DNA from: Krasilnikoviella flava | GTDB lineage: Bacteria; Actinomycetota; Actinomycetes; Actinomycetales; Cellulomonadaceae | NCBI RefSeq assembly: GCF_900167525.1 | Contig: NZ_FUZQ01000002.1 | Coordinates: 186,001-250,000, forward strand | DNA: 64,000 nucleotides | Direction of reading: 5' to 3' | In this document: positions 46,519 through 53,804 of the stretch, one piece after another | Position numbering within the stretch: the stretch's first letter is position 1 | How the letters are laid out: every line of letters begins with the position of its first letter | Program-made: the position numbers and the translations under genes | Notes under the pieces: generated by a model | Told to the model about the DNA's origin: nothing | Database searches by the model: none | The model's input: only the letters and a program-made list of their open reading frames with translations

Positions 46519-47166
46519 ATGAAGCAGACCACCACCCGCCGTCGTGCCCGGCTCGCGCTCACGGCCCTGATCGTCGCGCCGGCGCTCGCCGCGTGCTCGT
46601 TCTCGGCCGGTGACCTCGAGCCCGTGGGGGACGACGCCGAGGCGAGCCAGTCGGCCGAGGAGGCTCCGGAGGCGTCCGAGCCGGCGCAGGAGGAGTCCGC
46701 CGCGCCGGCCGAGCTCACCACCATCCACGCCGAGCACGTCGCAGCGCGCGTCCCGGCCGACTGGGAGACGGTCGGTGACGCGGACGGCTGGTCGTACGTG
46801 CACCAGAAGTCGAACGAGTCCGGCGGGGTCGCCGGGCGCGTGGGCTTCATGCCGGGCGGCTCCGAGATGACTGCCCAGGAGTCCGTCGACTGGTTCGTCA
46901 GCCAGGTCGAGGGCAAGGGCGTGACCGACGAGAACTACGCGCCCGTGACGACGCTGCGCGGCGAGGCCGAGCGCGCCAACACGTCCTACACGTACTCCAG
47001 CGGCGGCGAGACGTACACCGCCGTCGTGTGGGGCCTCGTCGACGGCAACGGCATCCCGTCGCTCGTGCAGCTGTCCGGCACGTCCGACGTCATGACCGAG
47101 GACTTCGTGCAGCAGTTCGACCAGTCGCTGAACCTCAACGGTGACTGGGAGGGCAAGGCGAGCTGA
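46519..47166 (+). CDS. Predicted lipoprotein
   Basis: The 215-residue protein has a lipoprotein signal peptide: basic MKQTTTRRRARL, hydrophobic ALTALIVAPA and lipobox LAAC with Cys26. An acidic Glu/Ala/Ser-rich linker (about 30-65) leads to a ~150-residue domain starting ELTTIHAEHVAARVPADWETV. Its pattern (a VPADW start, then a closing LVQLSGTSDVMTEDF) resembles the Mog1/PsbP-like fold suspected for the protein at 45242-45718. GAAGGA precedes the ATG. It ends the locus at a very strong hairpin. Confidence 0.78.
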   Translation: MKQTTTRRRARLALTALIVAPALAACSFSAGDLEPVGDDAEASQSAEEAPEASEPAQEESAAPAELTTIHAEHVAARVPADWETVGDADGWSYVHQKSNESGGVAGRVGFMPGGSEMTAQESVDWFVSQVEGKGVTDENYAPVTTLRGEAERANTSYTYSSGGETYTAVVWGLVDGNGIPSLVQLSGTSDVMTEDFVQQFDQSLNLNGDWEGKAS

Positions 47167-47177
47167 CCGGCTCCGTC

Positions 47178-47226
47178 CGACGACGGGGGTGGCACGACCG
47201 ACCAGGTCGTGCCACCCCCGTCGTCG
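47178..47226. terminator. Bidirectional terminator hairpin
   Basis: A perfect 22-bp stem (47178-47199 with 47205-47226) and a 5-nt loop (GACCA) lie between the lipoprotein gene and the convergent permease gene. The core arm is GGGGGTGGCACGACC. It can terminate both transcripts. Confidence 0.85.
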
Positions 47227-47237
47227 TTCCGGCGCCG

Positions 47238-48176
47238 TCACCGGCCTCGTGACCGCCCCGGTCGGGCGGCGAGGCGGGTGGCGCGCGCGTGCCGGGTGCC
47301 GTCCACGCTGAGGATCACCAGCGCCACCCAGACGAGCGCGAACCCGGCCCAGCGGGTGGGCGGCATGTGCTCGCCGAACACGAGCAGCCCGAGCAGGAAC
47401 TGCAGCACGGGCGTGAGGTACTGCAGCATCCCCACCACGGACAGGGGCAGCCGGCGTGCCGCGGCGGAGAAGAGCAGCAGCGGCAGCCCGGTGATGACTC
47501 CGCACGCGGCGAGCAGGAGCGCGTGCCCCGACCCCTCGGTCGTGAACGTGCCGGCACCTGTGGCGCCGAGGAACAGGAGGTACGCCAGCGCGAAGGGCGT
47601 GGCGACCGCCGTCTCGGCGGCGAGCCCGGGCAGCGCCCCGACGTCGCGGCCCACCCGGTTCTTCACGAGGGAGTAGAGCCCGAACGCGCCCGCGAGGACG
47701 AGGGCGATCCAGGGCAGGCCGCCCACCCCGGTGGAGATCACCACGACGGCCGCGGCGCCGAACCCCAGCGCCACCCACTGGGCGACCCGCAGGCGCTCGC
47801 GCAGCACGAGCACCCCGAGCAGCACCGTGAGCAGCGGGTTGATGAAATAGCCGAGTGCGGCGTCCAGCACGTGGCCGGAGAGCACCGCGTACACGTACGT
47901 GGTCCAGTTCACGATGATCAGCACGGAGGCGACGGCCAGCACGCCCATGGCGCGACCGTTGCGCAGGACGGCCACGAACGACCCGAACGTGCGCGTGACG
48001 AGCAGGAGCACCAGGCAGAAGACCAGGCTCCACACCACCCGGTGGGCGATGATCTCGACGGGCCCGGCGGGCTCGAGCAGAGGGAAGAACAGGGGCATCG
48101 CGCCCCACAGCACGAAGGCCGAGAGGCCGAGGGGCAGTCCCCAGCGGTCGGGGGAGGAGGGGGACGTCACCGCCAC
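47238..48176 (-). CDS. rarD: RarD/EamA family permease
   Basis: Ten-helix drug/metabolite transporter of the EamA family, RarD subgroup, 312 residues. RarD-type features are GLSAFVLWGAMPLFFPLL at the N-terminus, EIIAHRVVWSL, NWTTYVYAVLSGHVLDAALGYFINPLLTVLLG and QYLTPVLQFLLGLLVFGE. The GTG at 48176 or 48170 is the start; neither has a clear SD. The substrate is unknown. Confidence 0.88.
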   Translation of the reverse strand: MAVTSPSSPDRWGLPLGLSAFVLWGAMPLFFPLLEPAGPVEIIAHRVVWSLVFCLVLLLVTRTFGSFVAVLRNGRAMGVLAVASVLIIVNWTTYVYAVLSGHVLDAALGYFINPLLTVLLGVLVLRERLRVAQWVALGFGAAAVVVISTGVGGLPWIALVLAGAFGLYSLVKNRVGRDVGALPGLAAETAVATPFALAYLLFLGATGAGTFTTEGSGHALLLAACGVITGLPLLLFSAAARRLPLSVVGMLQYLTPVLQFLLGLLVFGEHMPPTRWAGFALVWVALVILSVDGTRHARATRLAARPGRSRGR

Positions 48177-48309
48177 ACCGTAGCCGGGCCGGTGACGCGC
48201 CGAGGGCGCGGCACGAGCGCGGGGTGACGGGGGCCACCGCGGGACGATTTCCGCCCAGGCCGTCCGGGGCGCTATGGTTCTACCCGCGAGCTCGTCCGCG
48301 AGCCCGCAC

Positions 48310-48391
48310 GGCAGGTTGCCCGAGCGGCCAAAGGGATCTGACTGTAAATCAGACGGCTCAGCCTTCGGGGGTTCGAATCCCTCACCTGCCA
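48310..48391 (+). tRNA. tRNA-Tyr (GTA)
   Basis: An 82-nt class II tRNA. The acceptor stem is GGCAGGT/ACCTGCC with discriminator A. The anticodon stem TCTGA/TCAGA frames loop CTGTAAA with anticodon GTA. A long variable arm (around CGGCTCAGCCTTCG) and the T arm (GGGGGTTCGAATCCCTC region) are present. CCA is not encoded. Confidence 0.95.
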
Positions 48392-48494
48392 CCGCGACGG
48401 ACGGGGCGCCACCCTCGGGTGACGCCTCGTCCGACGTCTGGAGGGGACCTCGCGGTCCCGGTGCACGGTGTGATCGAGCGGGCGTTCCGCGGAT

Positions 48495-48523
48495 TTCACC
48501 AGGTGCCGAGAGCCGTGTAGAGT
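48495..48523 (+). promoter_or_regulatory. Probable promoter of tRNA-Thr
   Basis: TTCACC (48495-48500) and TAGAGT (48518-48523) are spaced 17 bp apart and end about 10 bp before the mature tRNA 5' end. Confidence 0.45.
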
Positions 48524-48533
48524 CTTCTCCGCT

Positions 48534-48606
48534 GCCCCGATAGCTCAGTCGGCAGAGCGTCTCCATGGTAAGGAGAAGGTCAAGGGTTCGATTCCCTTTC
48601 GGGGCT
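48534..48606 (+). tRNA. tRNA-Thr (GGT)
   Basis: A 73-nt tRNA. The acceptor stem is GCCCCGA/TCGGGGC with discriminator T. The anticodon stem TCTCC/GGAGA has loop ATGGTAA with anticodon GGT. The T arm AAGGGTTCGATTCCCTT is present. CCA is not encoded. Confidence 0.95.
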
Positions 48607-48671
48607 CTGTGATGTGACGCGGGACCATCGTCCTTGTACGAGGATCGTTGGTCCTGCGCTCCTTCACGCGC

Positions 48672-48745
48672 GGCGGGGTAGCTCAGCTGGTCAGAGCGCA
48701 CGACTCATAATCGTGAGGTCGCGGGTTCGAGCCCCGCCCTCGCTA
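48672..48745 (+). tRNA. tRNA-Met (CAT), elongator type
   Basis: A 74-nt tRNA. The acceptor GGCGGGG pairs with CCTCGCT using two G-U pairs; the discriminator is A. The anticodon stem CACGA/TCGTG has loop CTCATAA with anticodon CAT. The G1-U72 pair and the lack of the GGG/CCC anticodon-stem run of initiators favour elongator tRNA-Met. Confidence 0.93.
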
Positions 48746-48835
48746 CCGACACCATCACGGTTCGACGGCCGGCGTCGGACCGGCCTGTTCCTTGATTCAC
48801 GTGGCGCCTTCCGGGGGCGCGAGAGGTGACACACC

Positions 48836-49006
48836 ATGGCTGCCAAGAGCGCGGACGTCCGCCCGAAGATCACGCTGGCCTGCGTGGACTGCAAGGAGCG
48901 GAACTACATCACGAAGAAGAACCGTCGTAACGACCCCGACCGTCTCGAGCTGGCGAAGTTCTGCCCGCGCTGCGGCAAGCACACGTCGCACCGCGAGACT
49001 CGCTGA
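48836..49006 (+). CDS. rpmG: 50S ribosomal protein L33
   Basis: Short basic ribosomal protein, 56 residues ([20 protein letters not shown]...). The zinc-ribbon cysteines C16, C19, C43 and C46 are all present, so this is the zinc-binding C+ form. GAGAGGTGA lies before the ATG. It follows tRNA-Thr and tRNA-Met and precedes the hadAB-like genes, the same order as in Mycobacterium tuberculosis (thrT-metT-rpmG2-hadA-hadB). A zinc-independent paralogue, if any, is outside the window. Confidence 0.96.
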   Translation: MAAKSADVRPKITLACVDCKERNYITKKNRRNDPDRLELAKFCPRCGKHTSHRETR

Positions 49007-49032
49007 CCCAGTCGACGGATCACCGCACCGAC

Positions 49033-49491
49033 GTGGCGAACCCCGACTTCGCGGGCCGCGAGTACGCGGCCACCGCCCCCTACTCCGTGGGGCGCGAGAA
49101 GCTCCGTGAGTTCGCCGCCGCGGTCGGTGCCGCCCACCCCGCGCACCACGATCTCGTGGCGGCGCGGGGTCTCGGCTATCCGGACCTGGTCGCGCCCCCG
49201 ACGTTCGCCGTCGTGGTCGCACAGCGCGCCGAGGCGCAGTACGTCCAGGATCCGGAGGCCGGGATCGACTTCTCCCGGGTGGTGCACGCGGACGAGAAGT
49301 TCGTCCACCACCGGCCGATCGTCGCGGGCGACGAGCTGGTCACGGTGCTCCACGTCGACTCCGTGACCCAGCGCGCGGGCATCGCGATGGTGACGACGCG
49401 CTGCGAGATCTCCGCGCAGGCCGACGACGGCACGCGCGAGCCGGTCTCCACCGTCTCGTCCAGCCTCGTGATCCGCGGGGAGGACTCCTGA
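49033..49491 (+). CDS. hadA: MaoC-like (3R)-hydroxyacyl dehydratase subunit, HadA-like
   Basis: Hot-dog-fold protein of 152 residues that resembles the substrate-binding HadA subunit. It starts with GTG (VANPDFAGREYAATAPYSVGREKLREFAAAV) and contains the HadA-type PTFAVVVAQRAE and VHADEKFVHHRPIVAGDEL. It lacks the catalytic Asp/His hydratase motif. ATG/TGA overlap couples it to the HadB-like partner, and the two should form a heterodimer. In mycobacteria HadAB dehydrates fatty acyl intermediates of mycolic acid synthesis. The role in an organism without mycolates is not clear; a part in another acyl dehydration is likely. Confidence 0.85.
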   Translation: MANPDFAGREYAATAPYSVGREKLREFAAAVGAAHPAHHDLVAARGLGYPDLVAPPTFAVVVAQRAEAQYVQDPEAGIDFSRVVHADEKFVHHRPIVAGDELVTVLHVDSVTQRAGIAMVTTRCEISAQADDGTREPVSTVSSSLVIRGEDS

Positions 49492-49916
49492 TGGCCCGGC
49501 CCGTGCTCGCGGACCTCAGCGTCGGCGCCGTCGTCGCCACCGGCGCGGTCGAGCTCGACCGCGCCCGCCTCGTGCGCTACGCCGGGGCCAGCGGGGACTT
49601 CAACCCGATCCACTGGGACGAGTCCTTCGCCACCGGGGTCGGGCTTCCCGACGTCATCGCCCACGGCATGCTCACGATGGGCTCCGTGGTCGGCGTCGTG
49701 GCCGACTGGGCGGGAGACCCGGGCGCCGTCGTCGCCTACCAGACCCGCTTCACGAAGCCGGTCCCGGTGCCGCGCGACGGCACCGCCGTCGTCGAGGTCT
49801 CCGCGGCCGTCGGCGCGATCGACGCGGACGCCGGGACGGTGCGCGTCGACCTCACGGTGACCCATGAGGGTGGCAAGGTGCTCGGCCGCTCGCAGGCGAC
49901 CGTCCGCCTCTCCTGA
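49491..49916 (+). CDS. hadB: MaoC-like (3R)-hydroxyacyl dehydratase subunit, HadB-like
   Basis: Catalytic hot-dog-fold subunit of 141 residues. The hydratase-2 motif is present as SGDFNPIHWDESFATGVG, with the catalytic Asp and His, followed by VIAHGMLTMG. The ATG is shared with the end of the HadA-like gene (TGATG). No HadC-like gene follows. Confidence 0.88.
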   Translation: MARPVLADLSVGAVVATGAVELDRARLVRYAGASGDFNPIHWDESFATGVGLPDVIAHGMLTMGSVVGVVADWAGDPGAVVAYQTRFTKPVPVPRDGTAVVEVSAAVGAIDADAGTVRVDLTVTHEGGKVLGRSQATVRLS

Positions 49917-50032
49917 CGCCTCCCCGGCGCGACGAGATTTTTTACGCCTTTCACTTCCCATGAAACGGGATTTCACGGTTCGATGACGAGGTGCGCCCCG
50001 CGCGCACTCCGTCCTCGAGAGGAGCACTCCCC
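49917..50032. other. AT-rich leader before the amidase gene
   Basis: This 116-bp gap is unusually AT-rich for the window (GATTTTTTACGCCTTTCAC, then CATGAAACGGGATTTCAC). TTTCA/TGAAA inverted and TTTCAC direct repeats suggest a regulated promoter. A good SD (GAGAGGAG, 50017-50024) sits before the GTG start. Confidence 0.4.
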
Positions 50033-52246
50033 GTGAGATCCGTACGACGACGCACCATCGGCCTGGCAGCCGCCGGCCTCCTCGTTCCCCTGGTCACGAT
50101 CCCCGCGGTCGCCGCGGGGGCCGGGCCGTCCACCGCCCCCACATCCGGCGTGACCTGCGACGCCGTCGTCGCGGCGCCGGACCGGGAGTCCGTCTTCGCC
50201 GCCGCGAGCGACGCCACCGGGGTCCCCGCCGACCTGCTCAAGGCCGTTTCCTACATGGAGTCCCGGTGGGACCAGCACGCCGGCACGCCCAGCGCCGACG
50301 GCGGCTACGGCCTGTTCAACCTGCTCGACCACGCCCCGGAGGCGCCCGACGGAGCCGGCAAGGACGCCACGCCCCGCGCTCCCGTGAGCGAGCTCGACCG
50401 CGCCGCCGCCCTGACGGGGCTGTCGGTCGCGGACCTGAAGTCCGACGCCGGCGCGAACACCTGCGGCGCCGCGGCGCTCCTCGCCTCCTACCAGGAGGAC
50501 GCGGGCCGGGGCGCCGACGGGGGCCTCGCGTCGTGGGACGCCGCCGTCGCGCGGATGAGCGACGCCCCGACGTTCGCCGACCGGGTGTTCAGCACGCTGC
50601 GCCAGGGCGGGGCGCGGACGACCGACGACGGCGGTCGTGTCACCCTCGCGGCCCGGGCGGACGCCGTCCTGCCCGAGAGCGCGTCCGCGGCGACGAGCGA
50701 CCCCGCCGCCGACTGCCCGCCGGACCTGGGGTGCGAGTGGCTGCCGGCCCCCTACGAGAAGGCGAGCCCCGGGCTCCCGGACGACACCGGCGACTACGGC
50801 AACCACGACCAGGCCGACCGCACGGGTGAGGGCGGCCCGTCCATCGACTACATCGTCATCCACGACACGGAGACGGCGTACGAGCCGAGCGTGCGCCTCG
50901 TCACCGACCCCACGTACCTGGCGTGGAACTACACGCTGCGCTCGTCCGACGGGCACGTGGCCAACCATCTCGAGCCCGGCGACGTCGGCTGGCACGCGGG
51001 CAACTGGTACATGAACATGCACTCGATCGGCCTCGAGCACGAGGGCTGGGCCGGGACGTCGGGCTGGTTCACCGAGGCGATGTACCAGTCGTCGGCGGAG
51101 CTGGTGCGCCATCTCGCCGGCGAGTACGACATCCCGCTCGACCGGGCGCACGTCATCGGCCACGACCAGATCCCCGGCATCCTGCCCGGCTCCACGAAGA
51201 ACGTGCACTGGGACCCGGGGCCCTACTGGGACTGGGAGCACTACTTCGAGCTGCTGGGCGCGCCGATCGGGGACGGGCTGAGCCCGACGTCGGACGTGGC
51301 ACCCGGCGACGTCGTCGAGGTGGTCGCGGGCTATACCGACAACGCGAACCCGGTCACGGGCTGCGCGCAGGCGTCGCCCGGATCGGGGGACTGCGTCAAG
51401 GGTGCAGGGACGAACTTCGTCGTCGCCCACCAGGGGCCGTCGCTCGACGCGCCGTACGCGCGTGACCCGGGCTGGAAGCCGGGCGGCGCGGACGGCACGA
51501 CCTACGCCAGCGACATCAGCGCGCGCGTCACGTCGGGCCACAAGCTCGTCGTCGCGCAGGTGCAGGACCAGTGGCTGGGCGTGTGGTGGGCCGGGTCGCT
51601 GGTCTGGATCCACAACCCGGCGGACCGTCCCGTGGTCGTGCCGAGCACGGGGCAGACGGTGACCGTGAGCGGCGACGCGGCGGCGGCCGTCTACGGCCGG
51701 GCGTACCCGGAGGGCGCGGCCTACGCGCCCTACCCGGGCATCACGCCGCAGGCGGTCACGCCGATCGAGTACACGATCGGGGCCGGCCAGACGTACGTGG
51801 TCTCCGACGACACGGTGACGACCGACTACTACAACGCGAAGTCGTTCGACGGCTCGATCCCCGACGACCGGACGGACGTGCGCGGGGAGGACGCGTACTA
51901 CCAGCTCTGGTACGCGCACCGGCAGGTGTTCACCCGCGCCGCGGACGTGACGCTGCACGACCCGGTGGTCACGGACGTCGAGGGGCCGGGCATCGTGGGC
52001 CGGGCGCAGATCGGCAAGGTGCTGAGGGTCGACGTGGGGGAGTACCTGCCCGGCTCGGACGACACCGAGGTCGACGTGCAGTGGCTGCGCGACGGCGATC
52101 CCGTGCGCGGCGCGGACGGGTCGCGGTACCACCTCACCGGCCGTGACCGCGGTGCGGAGATCTCGGTCGAGGTCACCGTCTCAGCTCACGGCTACACGTC
52201 GGCGACCTTCACGTCCGACACCGTCGGCCCGGTGCGTCCGCACTGA
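50033..52246 (+). CDS. Secreted N-acetylmuramoyl-L-alanine amidase (PGRP/Amidase_2 type)
   Basis: Peptidoglycan hydrolase of 737 residues. The signal peptide is VRSVRRRTIGLAAAGLLVPLVTIPAVAAG. Residues ~55-215 resemble a lytic-transglycosylase-like region (DLLKAVSYMESRWDQHAG with E76, then GGYGLFNLLDH). The amidase domain spans ~271-409, with zinc-ligand candidates H277 (IVIHDTET) and H392 (NVHWDPGPYW) and the conserved SIGLEHEG. The C-terminal ~320 residues are beta-rich, with a last Ig-like unit (GRAQIGKVLRVDVGEYLPGS). GTG 50033 is chosen for its well-spaced SD. The gene is convergent with a C39-like peptidase gene. Confidence 0.88.
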   Translation: MRSVRRRTIGLAAAGLLVPLVTIPAVAAGAGPSTAPTSGVTCDAVVAAPDRESVFAAASDATGVPADLLKAVSYMESRWDQHAGTPSADGGYGLFNLLDHAPEAPDGAGKDATPRAPVSELDRAAALTGLSVADLKSDAGANTCGAAALLASYQEDAGRGADGGLASWDAAVARMSDAPTFADRVFSTLRQGGARTTDDGGRVTLAARADAVLPESASAATSDPAADCPPDLGCEWLPAPYEKASPGLPDDTGDYGNHDQADRTGEGGPSIDYIVIHDTETAYEPSVRLVTDPTYLAWNYTLRSSDGHVANHLEPGDVGWHAGNWYMNMHSIGLEHEGWAGTSGWFTEAMYQSSAELVRHLAGEYDIPLDRAHVIGHDQIPGILPGSTKNVHWDPGPYWDWEHYFELLGAPIGDGLSPTSDVAPGDVVEVVAGYTDNANPVTGCAQASPGSGDCVKGAGTNFVVAHQGPSLDAPYARDPGWKPGGADGTTYASDISARVTSGHKLVVAQVQDQWLGVWWAGSLVWIHNPADRPVVVPSTGQTVTVSGDAAAAVYGRAYPEGAAYAPYPGITPQAVTPIEYTIGAGQTYVVSDDTVTTDYYNAKSFDGSIPDDRTDVRGEDAYYQLWYAHRQVFTRAADVTLHDPVVTDVEGPGIVGRAQIGKVLRVDVGEYLPGSDDTEVDVQWLRDGDPVRGADGSRYHLTGRDRGAEISVEVTVSAHGYTSATFTSDTVGPVRPH

Positions 52247-52261
52247 GCCCGCACTTCCGCT

Positions 52262-52306
52262 GGTCGAGCCTGTCGAAACCCTTCCTCGGTTTCGACAGGC
52301 TCGACC
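52262..52306. repeat. REP-like palindromic repeat, best-preserved copy
   Basis: GGTCGAGCCTGTCGAAACC (52262-52280) pairs perfectly with GGTTTCGACAGGCTCGACC (52288-52306), a 19-bp stem with a 7-nt loop (CTTCCTC). It lies between two convergent genes and could terminate both. Degenerate relatives occur at 1296, 4320, 8332, 17270 and 63114. Confidence 0.85.
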
Positions 52307-52317
52307 GGCGTCGACCC

Positions 52318-53664
52318 TCACCAGTTGGGGGTGGCCCCCGGGGCGTTGCGGGGCAGCTTCACCTGGTGCGGGTGGATGACGTACGCGAGGCCGTCGGTGG
52401 ACGTGATCCAGACGCGCTCGAAGTTCTCCCGCGTGTAGACGCTGCGCACGTCGGCGTCGGTGGCCTTGTTGGGGTCGTTGATGATCGGGTCGCCCTCGGC
52501 CGTGAAGCCGACGATCGTCACCAGGTGGCCGTCGGTGCCGTAGCCGGCCTCGGGCATCTCCTCGTTCGCGAAGTTGATCGACACGACCAGCGGGACGCCG
52601 GCGGCGACGAACCGCTCCGCCTCGGCGAGGGACCGCAGCCGCGTGACGAACGACTCGAGCCCGAACTCGTGCGCGTACGCCGTGTTGAAAGGCCAGTTGC
52701 CCGCGCCCTCGTACGTGTAGTCCCACGCGTTGATGGCGGCGTGCGCCACCTGCGGGTCGCCGTTCGGGGCGACGATGCCCTCGAGCCGCGCGGCGGGCAC
52801 CTGGTACTTCTTGCCGTAGGAGTCCTGGATCATCGTGGTCGACGTCGGAGAGCACCACACCTGGCCGCCGCCCCCGAACTCGGGGTACTCGCCGATGTGG
52901 ATCAGCTGCGAGTAGCCCGGGACATCAAGCTCGACCTGCCGCCCGAGCGTGAAGTCGCTGGTGTCGGTGTACGCGGAGTCGGGCAGGTACTCGTTGGTCA
53001 TCGTCGTCACGCCCGCGAGCCGTGGGGTCGCCCTCGATCCGGCGGGACGGTGCAGCGTGACCCGGGTCTGGAAGGCCTCGGGCTCGTGGCCGGTGCGCGC
53101 CGAGAAGGTGTCGGTCCAGATCCTCGCATCGGCGTCGGCCTGGTCGTCGACGGACGTGCGGTGGATGTCGCCCACCGACCCGTCCGCCGGGGCGAAGTCG
53201 GAGCCGGAGGCCCACCGCCCCATGACGTACCAGGTGGTCCAGGCCCCGTCCGCCTTGCGGCCGCGGAACTCGACCTCGACCCAGGTGCCGGTCGGGGTGG
53301 TGGCGTTCCACGAGGTCACGGACTCGTCGACCGCGTACCCGGTCTCGACGACAGGGGACGTCCAGGTGCCCGTCTCGTACGCGACGGGGGTGCCGTCGCC
53401 GAACGGGTCGGTGTAGTCGGTGGCCGGCCCCCCGGCGTCCCGCACGACGAGCGTGCCACCGGGCCCCGGGCGCAGGTTCTCCCACTCGCCCTGACGCAGG
53501 TCGCTGACGCCCTGCCAGTGGGTGGTGGTGATCTTGTTGCCCGACGGCGCCGTGTCGTCCGCGGTGTCGGCGCCGGCCGCGCCCGCCGTCGGGGCGATCA
53601 CCGCCCCCGCTGCCAGTGCCGCCGTCGTCGCTCTCATCCAGCTCCTCCGCACCATGCCTGTCAC
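52318..53664 (-). CDS. Secreted peptidase C39-like family protein
   Basis: Predicted exported cysteine peptidase of about 448 residues. The signal peptide is VRRSWMRATTAALAAGAVIAPTAGAAGA. A beta-rich N-terminal region (~40-245) is followed by the C39-like papain-fold domain. The candidate catalytic Cys is in GQVWCSPTSTTMIQDSYG and the His in GTDGHLVTIVGF, with the partner Asp/Asn in INDPNKA. The GTG at 53664 has GGAGGG at short distance; ATG 53655 is an alternative. No bacteriocin transporter is present, so it is more likely a stand-alone extracellular hydrolase than an ABC-linked leader peptidase. Confidence 0.82.
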   Translation of the reverse strand: MTGMVRRSWMRATTAALAAGAVIAPTAGAAGADTADDTAPSGNKITTTHWQGVSDLRQGEWENLRPGPGGTLVVRDAGGPATDYTDPFGDGTPVAYETGTWTSPVVETGYAVDESVTSWNATTPTGTWVEVEFRGRKADGAWTTWYVMGRWASGSDFAPADGSVGDIHRTSVDDQADADARIWTDTFSARTGHEPEAFQTRVTLHRPAGSRATPRLAGVTTMTNEYLPDSAYTDTSDFTLGRQVELDVPGYSQLIHIGEYPEFGGGGQVWCSPTSTTMIQDSYGKKYQVPAARLEGIVAPNGDPQVAHAAINAWDYTYEGAGNWPFNTAYAHEFGLESFVTRLRSLAEAERFVAAGVPLVVSINFANEEMPEAGYGTDGHLVTIVGFTAEGDPIINDPNKATDADVRSVYTRENFERVWITSTDGLAYVIHPHQVKLPRNAPGATPNW

Positions 53665-53804
53665 GGTCCCTCCCCAGGGACGGGGGCGTGGGACGGTCCC
53701 CACCGCCCGTTGGCAAAGACTTTCCCAGAAACTGTGGCGCGTGTCACGGCCTTGCGCACAGCCATGGGGTCGTCGCCGCGGCCGCCCCGGGCCCGGGGTC
53801 ACGC

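Noticed and set aside
53733-53748. CRP-like dyad TGTGGCGCGTGTCACG upstream of the C39-like peptidase gene
   Set aside because: Only the inner TGTG/TCAC halves fit and the match is weak for a 74% G+C sequence; not listed as a feature.
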